This document shows, in pieces, positions 46,123 to 58,085 of a DNA stretch of 64,000 nucleotides. The translations under genes and the position numbers were made by a program. Position 1 is the stretch's first letter. Every line of letters begins with the position of its first letter. Origin of the DNA: Bettongia penicillata ogilbyi (Eukaryota; Chordata; Mammalia; Diprotodontia; Potoroidae); contig JAJHZJ010000043.1 in NCBI GenBank assembly GCA_023548195.1, positions 310,001 through 374,000 on the forward strand. The letters run 5' to 3'. The notes beneath the pieces are model-generated. The model was not told where the DNA came from. It saw only the letters and a list, made by a program, of their open reading frames with translations, and made no database searches.

Positions 46123-47090
46123 GAGGCCACCACCCACCATACAGAAGGGGAGAGCAGAGAAGCAGGATGCCTCCATGGTTGGTTGTTCCAGGCAAGTTCC
46201 AAGGTCCTCATCCCCTATAGTTACACATACACATATCTACATACAAACAATAATATATATGTGTTATCAATGTGTATGCATTATCAGTGATACCCATTTA
46301 TCATCCAGAATTTCTCAAAGAAACAGGTATTCACTACAGTGATATAATAAGAACAGTTGGTGTAAGATTTCCCATCAGAAGTCTGGAACAAATGCTCACA
46401 CAAATCCAGAGTCCAGGGGAAAAAGAGAGCAAGCCTAGAGAGAGAATCACGGCTGGGTCAACTAATAGCTCTTGATTCCTTGAAGTCTCTGGTACTCTCG
46501 AAGTTTTCTTTAAGGTGGGGATGGGAATGGGGGAGGTGGGTAGAGCTTATATTTCTTGGCCCTTTGTCAAGATTTAAATTTTCCTCATCACTTCCAGTAT
46601 GGCTTCAATTTCTGATACAGACAAGACTGTTTCAGGGAATCTCTTTGTACACCAGTGGAAAAAGTCCAAAGCCTCTGACTGGCCTTCCAAAGGTTATAAA
46701 TTCCTCCTCTGGTCAAGGAGGAAGGATGCAGCTGAATACAGGGTCAGGGCTCTTCTCTCCCTCTTGGAAGACACAAACTCATCAGTAGGGCTCCAATGAC
46801 CATGGATGGAAGGTAGGAGGCCAAGCTGAAAGTGAAGAGATGCTGTCCAACTAAGATGAAGCAGCCTCTCTAGGTGTCAGGGTCCTCTGATGATACCTCT
46901 AGCACAGGGCTGTTGCGATCACTCACTGGTCAGCACTTCTCCTGTGCTAAGGCCTGAGGATAGAGAGAGACCATGACTGGCTCTGGACTCCCCTCTTCAG
47001 CTACATCTCCTACTCAGGAAGCTGGGATAACCCCTGAGTAAGGGGGGTGCCTTTCTCCCCTGCCATCAGCTCAAGTCCCATTACTGGTAT
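46123..47090. other. No gene seen
   Basis: Two overlapping short frames at 46480-46800 have no family signature. The rest is unremarkable. Confidence 0.4.
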
Positions 47091-47660
47091 CAGTCGGTCA
47101 ACAAGCATTTATTAAGTGCCTACTATGTTCCAGACACTGTGCTGAGGACACAAAGACAGCTAAAAAGCCCAGTCCCTGCACTCAGGGAGCTCACAGTCGA
47201 ATGGGGAATTCAACATGCAAACAACTACACACAATAATCCATGGATGGGATAAATGGAAGATATTCAGCAGAGGGAAGGCATGCACATTTAGGGGTATGA
47301 GGAATTAGAGTTCTGATAGAACTTCACCTTCTTCCAGAGTAGGATTTTAGTTGGAACTTAAAGAAACCAGGGAAGGTAAAGCAGAGCTGGGGAAGGAGAG
47401 AAATCCGGGTATGGGGGAGATGCCTTGAGCTGAGACAGCAAAGAGGCTAGGGTCACTGGAGCGGACAGTACAGGTTGAGGAATCAGGTGTGAGAAGGCCA
47501 GAAAGGCAGGAGGAGGCAGGTTATGAAGGACTTTAGATGCCAAACCAAGAGTTTTGTATTTGATCCTGAGGGTAACAGGTAACCCCTGGACTTCAAGGGG
47601 ATGAGGTGGGGTTAGGATTAGGGTTAGGAAGATCACTTTATCATCAGTGGAGAATAGAGT
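47091..47660 (+). mobile_element. Ancient interspersed repeat ('tttattaagtgcctactatgt' type)
   Basis: 'caagcatttattaagtgcct', 'agacactgtgctgaggacac', 'tgcactcagggagctcacag', 'ggttatgaaggactttagat' and 'gttttgtatttgatcctgag' match, in order, a repeat common in marsupial genomes. I cannot name its class with certainty. Confidence 0.6.
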
Positions 47661-47796
47661 GGAGTGGGGAGAGACTGGAGGTAGGCAGATCCTGCCCCCA
47701 GCAGCTATTGTCATAGTCCAGGTGAGAAGATGGGGGACTGTACCAGGGTAGGGGCAGGGTCATAGGACAGAATGAGGGTATAGGACAGATCTGCAA

Positions 47797-48199
47797 AGGT
47801 GAAATGACCAGAGATGCTGCAGAGGTGACATGGCCAGAAACGCTGCAGAGGTTAAATGACCAGAAATGCTGCAGTGGTAAAACTGACCAGAGATGCTGTA
47901 GAGGTGAAATGGCCAGAGATGCTGCAGAGGTTAAATGACCAGAAATGCTGCAGAGATGAAACTGACCAGAGATGCTGCAGAGGTGAAATGACCAGAGATG
48001 CTGCAGGGGTGAAATGGCCAGAGATGCTGCAGAGGTGAAACAGAGCAGAGATGCTACAGAGGTGAAATGACCAGAGATGCTGCAAAAGTGAAATGACCAG
48101 AGATGCTGCACAGGTGACATGGCCAGAGATGCTGCAAAAGTGAAATGACCAGAGATGCTGCACAGGTGAAACTGACCAGAGATGCTGCAGAGGTGAAAT
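47797..48199. repeat. 15-copy minisatellite, 26-27 bp unit
   Basis: Consensus unit close to 'aggtgaaatgaccagagatg' plus 'ctgcag'. Fifteen copies differ at a few positions, some with one extra base ('aaactgacc'). The last copies show a 52-bp dimer repeated twice (from 48082 and from 48134). Reading frames across it on both strands are artefacts of the tandem unit. Confidence 0.95.
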
Positions 48200-48577
48200 C
48201 AACAAGTCACCTTCTGTGTGAAGCCTGATCCCCCAGCTAATGCCTCCTTCCCTCCCAAAAGGGGCCTTATTTATGTAGCACTTGACTAAAACCACCCTAG
48301 CACTCACTGAAGATGTATGGATAGGTTACATCTTACCCATTCCCCAGGGTTTCCTAGTACCCATTAAGGGGATTGGGGAGTCTAGGTTCTCTTTGTCAGT
48401 GTCTGCAGCCACCATCAATATTTCCCTCAATTGTGGGGGGAGGGGTCCCCTGCACTTTAGTTCTATTTATCCACTTACAGTAAGATTATTTTTTATGAAA
48501 TAATATTGACTTGAAAAGATATAATCACAAATATGTGAAGTTACTCTCCAACACATGGAGCTTTATCTTTGTGACGG
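48200..48577. other. No gene seen
   Basis: Unremarkable DNA between the minisatellite and a possible LTR. Confidence 0.4.
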
Positions 48578-49220
48578 GTGAAATCTGAAATAACTGAGCC
48601 TGCAAAGGTTTAGGTTTCTGAACACATTGATTTATTGAGCAACCTATGCCAATTGCATAACAGATTGGGACCAGGCCTCCTCAGCTTGGCACTGGACCCT
48701 GAATACAAGGTAAGACAGATTTTTATATATGGAAAGCAAACGATTAAAAGGCTACAATCCAAGATATAAGACTAATTCATCTAATTTCTATTTGGAGGAA
48801 AGATTAGGGGCTTGCTAAATTGGAAGAAGGATAACGAACAGTTACAGTTTTCCTAAATTAAAAAAAAGAGGTATCCCACTCCCTGCAAGGGTATGGATTC
48901 AAAGGAACAAGGAAATGCTAACTGGTTGACCAGCAGGAGGTCAGTTTTCTGATGAGGCTTATGGGTTGCTGGAATTGTTCAACTGTGAGAAAACTCCTTG
49001 CCTCAGTCTTTGTATCTGACTGGATTTTCTGGTCAGCATAATCAAGGTCCCCAGTTAAGGGTCTCTAAGAAGCAGAGAAAGGTCTAGCTTCCCAATCACA
49101 CAGGACTAGGTTCCAACAATGCAACAAAGCCCTCTCCCAGTTTCCACAACTGAATAACTTTCTCACAAGACAGACATTGCACTAGGCTCATAACTGAATA
49201 GAAAGGGAACTGAGCTGGCA
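48578..49220 (-). mobile_element. Possible solo LTR
   Basis: The left border 'tgtgacgggtgaaatctg' and right border 'agaatagtcaca' give a TG...CA pair. 'acattgatttattgagc' supplies an AATAAA on the minus strand near the left border, as in an LTR read in reverse. No internal retroviral genes and no clear target duplication were seen. Confidence 0.35.
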
Positions 49221-49803
49221 CCAGAATAGTCACAGGATGGAGTCAGTATGGCTCACCCAATTCCCACAATTCCCTCCTCCTCCTCTTCCTCCCCTCTTAA
49301 ACCACTTCAGTCTCTGGGGAGGGGAGGTTCCAATACAGGACAGACCATCTAGAATCCCATTTCGTTATCCCAACTCTGACCCTTTCACCCATAATCCTGG
49401 CTCCAAAATGCCCATGGCTCAAGCTCCCAGTTTGATCAGTGGAGATTATCACCAGCACCTGAAACTGGGAAAGACCAATGAAACAAGACAGAAATGACAC
49501 TACTCAAGTCCACTTTTTAGTGCTAGATAGAATAAATAGGGTGGATGTCATTCCCTGTACCAGCTCGGTTCATGGAATCCACGGGGTGAATAAATTGTAT
49601 GTGATATTTCAAGAAAGCACAGGAAAGAAAGAGACAGTCCCAGTCGGGTCAGTTTTCAAAATGAGACCTTTTCTGACTCTGAAGACAGTGAGAGGGTCTC
49701 CACACCCACATGAGGGAAGATGCAAGGCACCTCCATGCTAGGTGATGTGGGGATGCTGTAAGCCGCATTACATTGACTTTATAGGTATAGTATTCTGTAT
49801 ATG
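49221..49803. other. No gene seen
   Basis: A frame at 49237-49497 is proline-rich without family features. Confidence 0.4.
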
Positions 49804-50035
49804 GGTGGTTAGGTGGCCCAGTGGATAGGGCACTGGGCCTGGAGTCAGAAAGACTCCTCTTCCTGAGTTCAAATCCAGTTCAGAGAGCTGTGTGACCCTG
49901 GGCAAGTCACTTAACCCTGGATGACTCACTTTCATCATCTTTAAGATGACCTGGAGAGGGAAATGGCAAACCCCTCCAGTGCGTTTCCCTAGAAAACCTC
50001 AAATAGGATCATGAAAGTTTGACACAACTGAAAAA
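49804..50035 (+). mobile_element. CORE-SINE, well preserved
   Basis: 'cagtggatagggcactgggc', 'ctggagtcagaaagactcct', 'tgagttcaaatccagttcag', 'ctgtgtgaccctgggcaagt', 'ggagagggaaatggcaaacc', 'agtttgacacaactgaaaaa'. Confidence 0.9.
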
Positions 50036-50039
50036 TATA

Positions 50040-50180
50040 TATTGACATGCATGTTGTCTCACTATAGAATATAAACTGTATGAAAACAAGGATTATCTCA
50101 TTATTGTGTTTGCATATCCCATGCCTAGCACAGTGTGTGGCACCTAAGAGGTTCTTTATAAATGCTACTGACTGAGAGCA
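50040..50180 (+). mobile_element. MIR/L2 3'-tail fragment
   Basis: 'tagaatataaactgtatgaa', 'atgcctagcacagtgtgtgg' and 'aggttctttataaatgctac' match the common MIR/L2 terminal sequence. Confidence 0.65.
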
Positions 50181-50459
50181 AAGGAGGGACAATGATGGAT
50201 GGAGATGGAACCCCACAGAAGTCCAATTGGCTGTGACCAGAGTGAAGGCAGATTGCTTTGGAAACATTCACACACCATAGACATGGTAGGTATTGTTAGA
50301 GAAGACACGACGCAGGCCCCAAGTGAAACAGAGGCCCCAAGGCCCAAAGCTACTCTCTATGAACTTGGGCATAAAGTATGGACCCAGGTGTCCAGAGGCT
50401 TCTAACTGCTAGGCTCTCCTCCCCAAGAACAAGTGTGATGGGCCCATGGGAGAGCGCAA

Positions 50460-50690
50460 CTTGACAAAGTTCTTTAAACACTTTAGTGGGCTAGGGGGGA
50501 GTCCGAGGCTCTTCCAGTGAGCTCATTAGCTCGCTCCTCCCAGCTGCCAGGGCTGCCCCTCGGCCTTCCCATGCAGAATTGTGCCTTGTGAGGCACAGCC
50601 CCCAGGATCCATCTCATTAGTAACTTGGTGCTAATTAGGTGAGGGCCTTGGCTGCTCATTAGCGCAGCTAGTTAACCTTGAAACCCCAAG
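50460..50690. promoter_or_regulatory. Candidate non-coding regulatory element with homeodomain motif cluster
   Basis: No repeat family and no coding frame explain this stretch. It holds four ATTAG cores within 140 bp: 'gctcattagc' (50521-50530), 'ctcattag' (50613-50620), 'ctaattag' (50631-50638) and 'ctcattagc' (50655-50663). It also has 'ttgacaaagttctttaaaca' at 50461-50480 and a perfect inverted repeat 'gtgccttgtgaggcac' at 50581-50596. Such dense repeated homeodomain cores are typical of vertebrate developmental enhancers. Function and target gene are inference. Confidence 0.4.
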
Positions 50691-51490
50691 AGTGATGGAG
50701 AAAGTTGGGGAGCAGCCTGCCTGGGGCCCAAGTTTTTTCTTTACACTCAGAGACTTCCAGAGGGAGGAAAAACAGGAATTCCCAAGGCAGGCCTACTTTT
50801 ACACAGTTTTTTCTCTCTACTATCTAAATTTGCCTCTCTGTAACTTCCTCTTGGTGCTCTGGGTGCCTGAGTCTGGAGCAAATCAAAGCTAATCCAGTTC
50901 TCCTGCCATGAGGCAACCCTCCAGACACTCTATGACCCTTCTCCCTTCCCTCCCTTCTTGTCTTCTCTTCCCAAAGCCTTCTCTAAACTAGGTTAATGTG
51001 CCCAGTTCCACCTACCAATTTTCAGCTGGCGTGGACTCAAGACTCCCCACCCTGGTTGCACACCCATGGATGCATTCCAGCTTAGCAATATCCTGTCCAA
51101 AATAAGGTGCCCAGAATTCCCAGATGTGACCTGACCAAAAGGCAGTGCTCCCATCACATCCATTGGTTCCACTGGTCACTATTTGCCACTGTTGATTTGC
51201 ACCAAGCTGGAGTTCATTAAAACCTATAGCTTTCTGTCAGAGAATATCTCTTTGGCCACACTCCAGACTCAAGGATAAACGAGGAAGGGAGGGAGGGGGT
51301 GAAGAATATGAATTAAACCTTACTAGGCACCAACCTGTCTTCCCCAGGGCTTTCTCTAGCACATCCTTCTCACCCTACCACCTCCTGCCTTTCAGTGTTT
51401 TCCTCCAGCCCACACTGCAGCCTGATCCTGCATGTATGACTGGAGTCTCATAGGACACAAAGTCACCATCTGATATAAGGTTAGATCTCC
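50691..51490. other. No gene seen; part may be an old repeat
   Basis: 51090-51200 ('ataaggtgcccagaattccc', 'gatgtgacctgaccaaaagg') resembles an old dispersed repeat of unknown class. Confidence 0.35.
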
Positions 51491-52395
51491 ATGGAGGACT
51501 ATCATTGAATCACTTCACTTGTCTCTCTCAATCCCTCTCCTCAACCCTGGGGTGAACCAACTCAACCAATGCCATTCTATCCTCTGGAATCTCAATTATA
51601 CTTTGCCAAATCCCACAGCAGGATCATTCCTACCATACACCTCCCTTACTCCTATCCTACATTGCTGGACAAAGCTAGAGAAAGTTGTGAACCTGTGCTG
51701 ACCAGTCCCATTACAAACTTAAATTACATAATCTCAATTGGGTTCTCCCTGCAGCAAGGCAATCCTTTGACACTTCCCTAATTAATTAGATGTCCTTCTC
51801 ACCACAGTGAATATTCCAAAACTTTTTCACCCCTTAAGAAACCTCCCACCCCATCTCTCCTCCAACTTCCTGAGTACTTTGCTTCATATTTTACTCCCCA
51901 AATTGATACCATTTTCCAAGAGCATCCCCTTCTCACTTGTCCATTTTAAATACCTCCAACATCATCCCCCACTATCCCCTCCTTTACCCCTTTCTTGGAT
52001 AAAGAGGTGACCTGTCTCCTTACCAAGACAGGTTCATCTACGTATACCCTTGATACCATTCCCTCTCAAATTCTCCAGCAGATCTCCCTTACCACTGTAC
52101 CCATTCTCTATTATCTCCAGTGCCTCTTTATCTGCTGTCTCCATCCCAACTCCAAATATGCCTGGTCCTCCCCCACCCTCTCTAGATTCGACAATCCCTG
52201 AAAGCTTTCATTCTTTATCCTTTTAAGCCAACTTCCAGCCCTTCCTCTTCTTCTGCCACCTCCTCCTCCTCCTCATTCACCTGAAACTGCCCTCTCAAAA
52301 ATCATCAATGCTTCCTTAATGGCCAAATCTAATGGGCTTTTCTCAATCCTCCTTCTTCTTGGTTTCCTGCTGCCTTGGCACTGTTGATCCTTTCC
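51491..52395 (+). mobile_element. L2/CR1-group LINE reverse-transcriptase region, decayed
   Basis: Pyrimidine-rich sense strand. At 52293-52375 it reads 'aaaatcatcaatgcttcctt', 'taatggccaaatctaatggg', then 'ttggcactgttgatcc'. This is the stretch that in intact L2/CR1-group elements encodes 'KSNG...LLDLSAAFDTVDH', the first palm aspartate motif. No open frame remains. Confidence 0.55.
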
Positions 52396-52870
52396 TCTGG
52401 GATCCTGTCTGTTGGTCTGTGTTAATTTCTCAGACAAAAGCCCTGTCCATTGGTCTTTATGAGTGAATTGAATTGATAAGCAGAGATTCTCCCATGGGAA
52501 GAAGGCTTAGCTTAAGCCCCTTTTAAGAGTTATAAAAGTAAATTGAGGTGAGGGCATTGGTAATGTGTATAAATACTCTAATAGCCCCGTTAAGCTTTGT
52601 TTTCCTAGAAACAGAAACTGAGGGCAGGAGCCGGAAGAGTTTGGAGAGGAACAGTCCCTGTGAGCTGAAATGAGGAACAGGAGCAGAGAGCTGGCTGCAT
52701 ATGAACCCAGGGAAGAGCTGGGTCAGCCCACAGAGAAGGAGCAGAGAGGTTTGGAAGTGATCCTCGAATCAATATGACAGAGGACTTTAGGAGATCACTT
52801 TTATAGTGTCCTAGGGTTGGATGGTGTGGTATCTTCTACTACCCCTTAATGATTTATTGTGTTGACTTCG
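52396..52870 (+). mobile_element. Possible LTR-like sequence
   Basis: A TATA-like 'gtgtataaatactctaat' (52565-52582) is followed by purine-rich leader DNA with 'gagctgaaatgaggaacagg'. This looks like an LTR promoter and leader, but borders and a partner are missing. Confidence 0.25.
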
Positions 52871-53160
52871 GGGATGCAATGATATATGCTATACACCATA
52901 TGATATACTGAGCATTATGAGATACATATATGTACTAAATGATATGTTTTGCTTAAGGATGGTGCTATCAATGTTATAATTTACTATGTTTAACAATATT
53001 TAGTTTATTGCTGAATAGAGAGATCATTATACTATGCAATTAGACCCTAAATATTATTCACAAGAATAATTCTAAAGTGTGCTGCAGTGAATGAGATTAC
53101 AGAATCATGTTAGATCCTTGCATTGCTGAGAAGAGCTAAATCTGTAAAGGTCAGCTATTG
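52871..53160. other. No gene seen
   Basis: AT-rich DNA. Confidence 0.4.
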
Positions 53161-54134
53161 TACAATGTGACTGTTCCTGTGTATAATGTTCTGGTTCTAC
53201 TTACCTCATTCAGCATCAGTTCATACAAGACTTTCCAGGTTTTTTCTGAATTCTACCATCTCATCATTTCTTAAAATACAATAGTATTCCATTACATTCA
53301 TATAGTACAACTTGTACGATGATTTGTCAATTGGTGGAAATCCCCTCAATTTCTAATTTTTTGCCACCACAAAAAGAGCTTCTATAAATATTTTTATAGA
53401 TGTGGGTCCTTTTCCCATTTGTATGATCTCTTTGGGATATAGACATAGAAATGGTATTGCTGGGTCAAAGGGTGTGTACATTTTTATAGTCCTTTGGCAT
53501 ATTTCCAAATTGCTCTCCAGAATGGCTGGTTCAGTTTATTCCTCCACCAACAATGTGTTAGTGTTCCAATTTTCTACATCTCCAAAATTTCTCATTTTCC
53601 TGTTTTGTCACGTTAACCTTTCTTATAGGTATACTGTGGTACGTCAGAGTTGCTTTTATTTGCATTTTTATAATTAATAGTGATTTAGAGCATTTTTTCA
53701 CTTTACTATAGATGGCTTTAATTTCTTCCTCTAAAAATTGACTTCATATCATTTCATCATTTATCAAATAGGGAATGATCTGCATTCTTATAAATTCGAC
53801 TCAGTTCTCTATATAGTTTAGAAATGAGGCATTTCTCAGAGACCCTAGATGTAAAACTTGTTTACCAGCTTTCTACTTCCCTCCTAATCTTGGTTGCATT
53901 GGCTTTGTTTGAGCACAAACTTTTCAATTTGATGTAATCAAAATCATCCATTTTGCATTTCATAATGATTTCTATCTCTTGTTTGGTCATAAATTCATCC
54001 CTTCTCCATAGATCTGACAGGTAAACTACTCCTTGCTCTCCCAGTTTGCTTATAGTATCAGCTTTAAATCTAAATCAGTACCCATTTTAACTTTATCTTG
54101 GTATAAAGTGTAAAATGTTGGTCTATGCCTAGTT
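53161..54134 (-). mobile_element. L1 ORF2 C-terminal fragment, reverse strand
   Basis: Reverse complement is colinear with about 44780-45720 of the large L1: 'cattcagcatcagttcatac', 'ttccattacattcatatagt', 'ggtcataaattcatccc'. It ends where the A-rich 3' tail of the next element begins. Confidence 0.85.
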
Positions 54135-54961
54135 TCTTTTTTTAATGTTTACTTATTTTTAGTTTTCAACCTTCATTTCCACAAAATTTTGAGTTCCAAA
54201 TTTCTTCCCTATTTCTCCTTTCCCCCACTCCAACACCTTACGTTCTGATTACCCCTTCCCTCAATCTGTCCTCCCTTCTACCATACCCTTCCCTTCCCAT
54301 ATCCTTATCTTCTCTCTTCTTGTAGGGCAAGATAGATTTCTATACCCCATTACTTGTATTTCTTATTTCCCAACTATATGTAAAAACCATTCTCAACATT
54401 TATTCCTAACACTTTGAGTTTCAACTTCTCTCCCTTCCTCCTTCCCCACCCATCCCCACTGAGAAAACAAGCAATTCAATGTAGGCTACGTATGTGTAGC
54501 TTTGCAAAAAACTTCCATAATAGTCATGTTGTGTAAGACTAACTACATTTCCCTCCATCCTATCCTGCCCCGCATTGCTTCTGTTCTCTCTTTTGGCCTT
54601 GTCCCTCCTCAAAAGTGTTTACTTCCAATTATTCCCTCCTCCCATTTGCCCTCCCTTCTATCATCCCCCCACACCTCACTTATCCCCTTCTTCCCTACTT
54701 TCCTGTAGTGTAAGATAAATTGTCATACCAAATTCAGTGACCATGTTATTCCCTCCTTAAGCCAAATGTGATGAGAAAGCTTCACTTTTTCCCTCTTACC
54801 TCTCCCCTTTTCTCCTCTATTGAAAAAGCTTTTTCTTCCATCTTTTATGAGAGATAATTTGCCCCATTCCATTTCTCCCTTTCTCCTCACAATGTATTCC
54901 TCTCTCACCCCTTAATTTTATTATTTGAGATGTCATCACTTCCTATTCAACTCATCCTGAG

Positions 54962-55004
<43 letters not shown>
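54962..55004. repeat. (TG)n microsatellite
   Basis: About 20 TG units; in element sense it is (CA)n in the spacer 3' of ORF1. Confidence 0.95.
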
Positions 55005-55008
<4 letters not shown>

Positions 55009-55383
55009 CCCTCCAACTACCCAAATATTGAAAAAAGTTTCAAGAGTTACAAATATTATCTTTCCATGTAGGAATGGAAACAGTTCAAATTTAGTAAGTC
55101 CCTTATTCTCTTTCCTATTTACCTTTTCATACTTCTCTTGATTCTTGTGTTTCAAAGTCAAATGTTCCATTCAGCTCCGGTCTTTTCATCAAGAATGCTT
55201 GAAAGTCCTCTATTCATTGAGACCATTTTCCCCCCTGAAATATTATACTCAGTTTTGCTGGGTAGGTGATTCTTGGTTTTGATTCTAGGTCCTTTGACTT
55301 CTAAAAGTCATATTCCATGCCCTTCAATCCCTTAATGTAGAAGCTGCTAGATCTTGTGTTATCCTGATTGTATTTCTACAATA

Positions 55384-55953
55384 TTAAAATTGTTTCTTTC
55401 TGGCTGCTTGCAATACTTTCACCTTGACCTGGGAACTCTGGAATTTGGCTATAATGTTGCTAGGAGTTTCTCTTTTTGGATCTCTTTCAGGAAATGATTG
55501 GTGGATTCTTTCAATATTTATTTTTCCCTCTGGCTCTATAATATCAGGGCAGTTTTCCTTGATAATAGCAAGAAAGATGTTGTCTAGGCTCTTTTTTTGG
55601 TCATAACTTTCATGCAGTCCCATAATTTTCAAATTGTCTCTTTTGGATCTATTTTCCAGGTCAGTTGTTTTTCCAATGAGATTTTTCACATTGTCGTCTA
55701 TTTTTTCATTCTTTTGGTTTTGTTTTGAAATTTCTTGATTTCTCATAAAATCATTAGCTTCCATCTGCTCCATTCTAATTTTTAAAAAACTATTTTCTTC
55801 AGTGAACTTTTGAACTTCCTTTTCCATTTGGCTAATTTTGCTTTTTAAAGCATTCTTCTCGTCATTGGCTTTTTGGACATCTTTTGCCAACTGAGTTAGC
55901 CTATTTTTAAAGATGTTATTTTCTTCAACATTGTTTTGGGTCTCCTTTAGCAA
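55384..55953 (-). pseudogene. HAL1-like ORF1, longest surviving frame (189 aa)
   Basis: The best ORF1 frame in the window. The coiled-coil part has regular K/E/L heptads (SKISQMEKEVQKFTEENSFL). It is followed by the start of the RNA-recognition domain (LIGKTTDLENRSKRDNLKIM) and ERIHQSFPERDPKRE. It runs to QAARKKQF, where a frameshift breaks the C-terminal domain; the N-terminus upstream is also out of frame. L1 ORF1 proteins in mammals are usually near 330-380 residues, so this is a partial frame. Function if intact: trimeric RNA-binding chaperone. Confidence 0.75.
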
Positions 55954-56885
55954 GCTGTTGACTTGCTTTTCATGATTTTCTTACACTGCTCTCATTTCTT
56001 CCCAATTTTTCCTCCATCTCTCTTACTTGATTTTTCAAAATCCTTTTGGAGCTCTTCCATGGCCTGAGACCATTGCAAATTTATTTTAAAGGTTTTGGAT
56101 GGAGAAGCCTTGACATTTAGGTCTTCCTCTCATGGAATGCATTGCTCTTCCTCATCTGAATGGATGGAAGAACATACCTGTTCACCAAGAAAGTAGCCTT
56201 CTATAATCTTATTTTTATTCCCTTTTTGGGTATTTTCCCAGCCAGTTACTTGACTTTTGATTCCTTTGTCAAGAGGAGGGTATACTCTGTGGAGCTGTAA
56301 GCTCTCAGTTCCTCCAAGGTGGCCCAATCAAGGGAGAGGAGTTTACTCCTCTCTTGGCCTGCACTCTGAGAGGAACCACAAGCACTCTGTTCTGCCCAGG
56401 ATCTGCCAGCAAAGTTCCTTCTCCATAGCCTCTACCAGCTCCACCATGTAAGTACTCATCCTCAACCCAGGACAGGCACTCAGGGCTGAGACTTAGATCA
56501 GCTGCTCAATTCCCCTAGGGTCTTTAAGCTAAGAGCTCCAAAAACAGATGCTGCAGAGGCTGCAGCTGGCAGATTCAGACTGCATTCCCTTCTCTCTCAG
56601 GTGAAAGAGCTTTCTCATTGACCTTTGAAGCTGTCTTTGGCATTTGTGGGTTGAGCAGTCTGGGAGCTGTTGCCACTGCTGGTGCTGTGAAGCCTGTTCC
56701 AGGTCCTGTCCCTGCCACACTCTACACCCAGTGTGATAGACTTTCCTGTCAGTCTCCCAGGCTGTCTCGTGCTGCAGATTTCTTTCACTCTGTAATTTTG
56801 TGGCTTCTCCTGCTCTAGAATTTGTTTAGAGTCATTTTTTACAGATCTTTTATGGGCTATGGTGGGGAGCTTCTACAGGTCATGT

Positions 56886-58085
56886 AGAACCTATATCACA
56901 TGGTTTACTATCACAGGAAGAGGAGAGGGGAAGAACTGGAAGAATTTGAAATTTAAAATTTAAATAAAATTAGTTTGGTTTCTAATATCAAATAGGGGAA
57001 AATAAAATGTTATGTTAAAAATAAATTCTGTTTGTACCAAAAAGAAAGCCCTTGCAATAAACGTTGGAATAAAAATGCATAGCATTTCCCATTTCCAAAA
57101 ATGTTCTAGACAGTGGTCCTAAGGAAGGGAACTCAAAATTTGCCATTGGCTCCTTAAGCAGTAAATAACCACTCATTTTGGTTGCTAAGATACTTATCCT
57201 CTGGGACAATAAGCATGTGTACATTTCAACCATAAAATAATTCTGTAGTGATTCCAAATAATTATAATCAAGCATATCATGCTTTTGCTTATCATGCAAT
57301 AAGAATATCTCACTTTGCTTCCAATTACACGCAACATAGTCTTTCCATTTCTCAACCTGACATCACACTTGAAGGAAGGTTGGACATTCAGGTGCAAATG
57401 ATCACAGGCACACATAGACTCTCACTGGCTGGGTGCCACTACACCACAGTAATCCTCTATTCCTGGGTTACCTTGTAATCACATCAAATTACCAGATCAA
57501 GATGTTACTCTGGATTGCATTCTTGCAGCAGAGATGAAAGGCTCTTTGTACTATGATTGCTATGCCTGACTGGACCCAGGACTGACAGCAGGTCCCAACC
57601 TCTATCTCAATCCTTGCATTCTGGTCTCTCTCCTAAGTTGTCAAATTCATGTTCTGGCTTCAGTCACAGTTCTGTCTCTTTCACACATCCAATCACCTCT
57701 AATTAGTCACCTTTGTTAGGTGACTAATTTTGTGACCCTGATGGAACCTGATCAGACCCAACACTGAAGATCAAAGAGGCTTCTTTCTAGGCTCCTGAAG
57801 TGTTTCATACCATGGAAAATCTTCAAGTCTCTACCTCCCAGCTCCCTAAAAGGAAGTGGTCATCACCTACATCAACTTGGTCAATGATTCTCCAAGAATG
57901 GGGCAGATATTGAGCCACAGAGATCAGGAAAGAGACTTGGGTTGATGATTTATGCAAAGCTCACCCTCACATTACTTCCATGTAAGGCAGCACCCTTTAG
58001 TCTTCCTCATGCTGTTGGATGAGAGTGAGAAAACCATGAAACCAGGCTTCCTGGGTCCACCACAAATTTAGGCTCCATAATCTCA
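56886..58085. other. No gene seen
   Basis: 56925-57000 is A/T-rich with an L1-tail flavour ('ttgaaatttaaaatttaaat'). The rest has only short frames without signatures. Confidence 0.4.

Larger units (their letters stand above)
54135..56885 (-). mobile_element. HAL1-like (ORF2-less) L1 derivative, reverse strand
   Basis: In the sense (minus) direction: 5' UTR from about 56885 ('tctgtaaaaaatgactctaa'), ORF1 (about 56240-55300), a GA-rich spacer with (CA)n, then 3'-terminal sequence ending 'ttgaaaactaaaaataag' and an A-rich tail at about 54140. ORF1 passes to the 3' end without any ORF2, as in the copy at 2266-4775. Total length is about 2.75 kb. Confidence 0.7.

Noticed and set aside
46480..46800. 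Two overlapping frames (102 and 66 codons)
   Set aside because: Neither shows a known motif or splice context, and both strands and frames are equally open here.
47797..48199. CRISPR-like array
   Set aside because: Direct tandem units with no unique spacers, in a mammalian genome.
47644..48307. Repetitive-protein frames on the minus strand (units like LQHLWSFHLCSIS)
   Set aside because: Products of the 26-bp minisatellite. The unit length is not a multiple of three and indels shift the frame.
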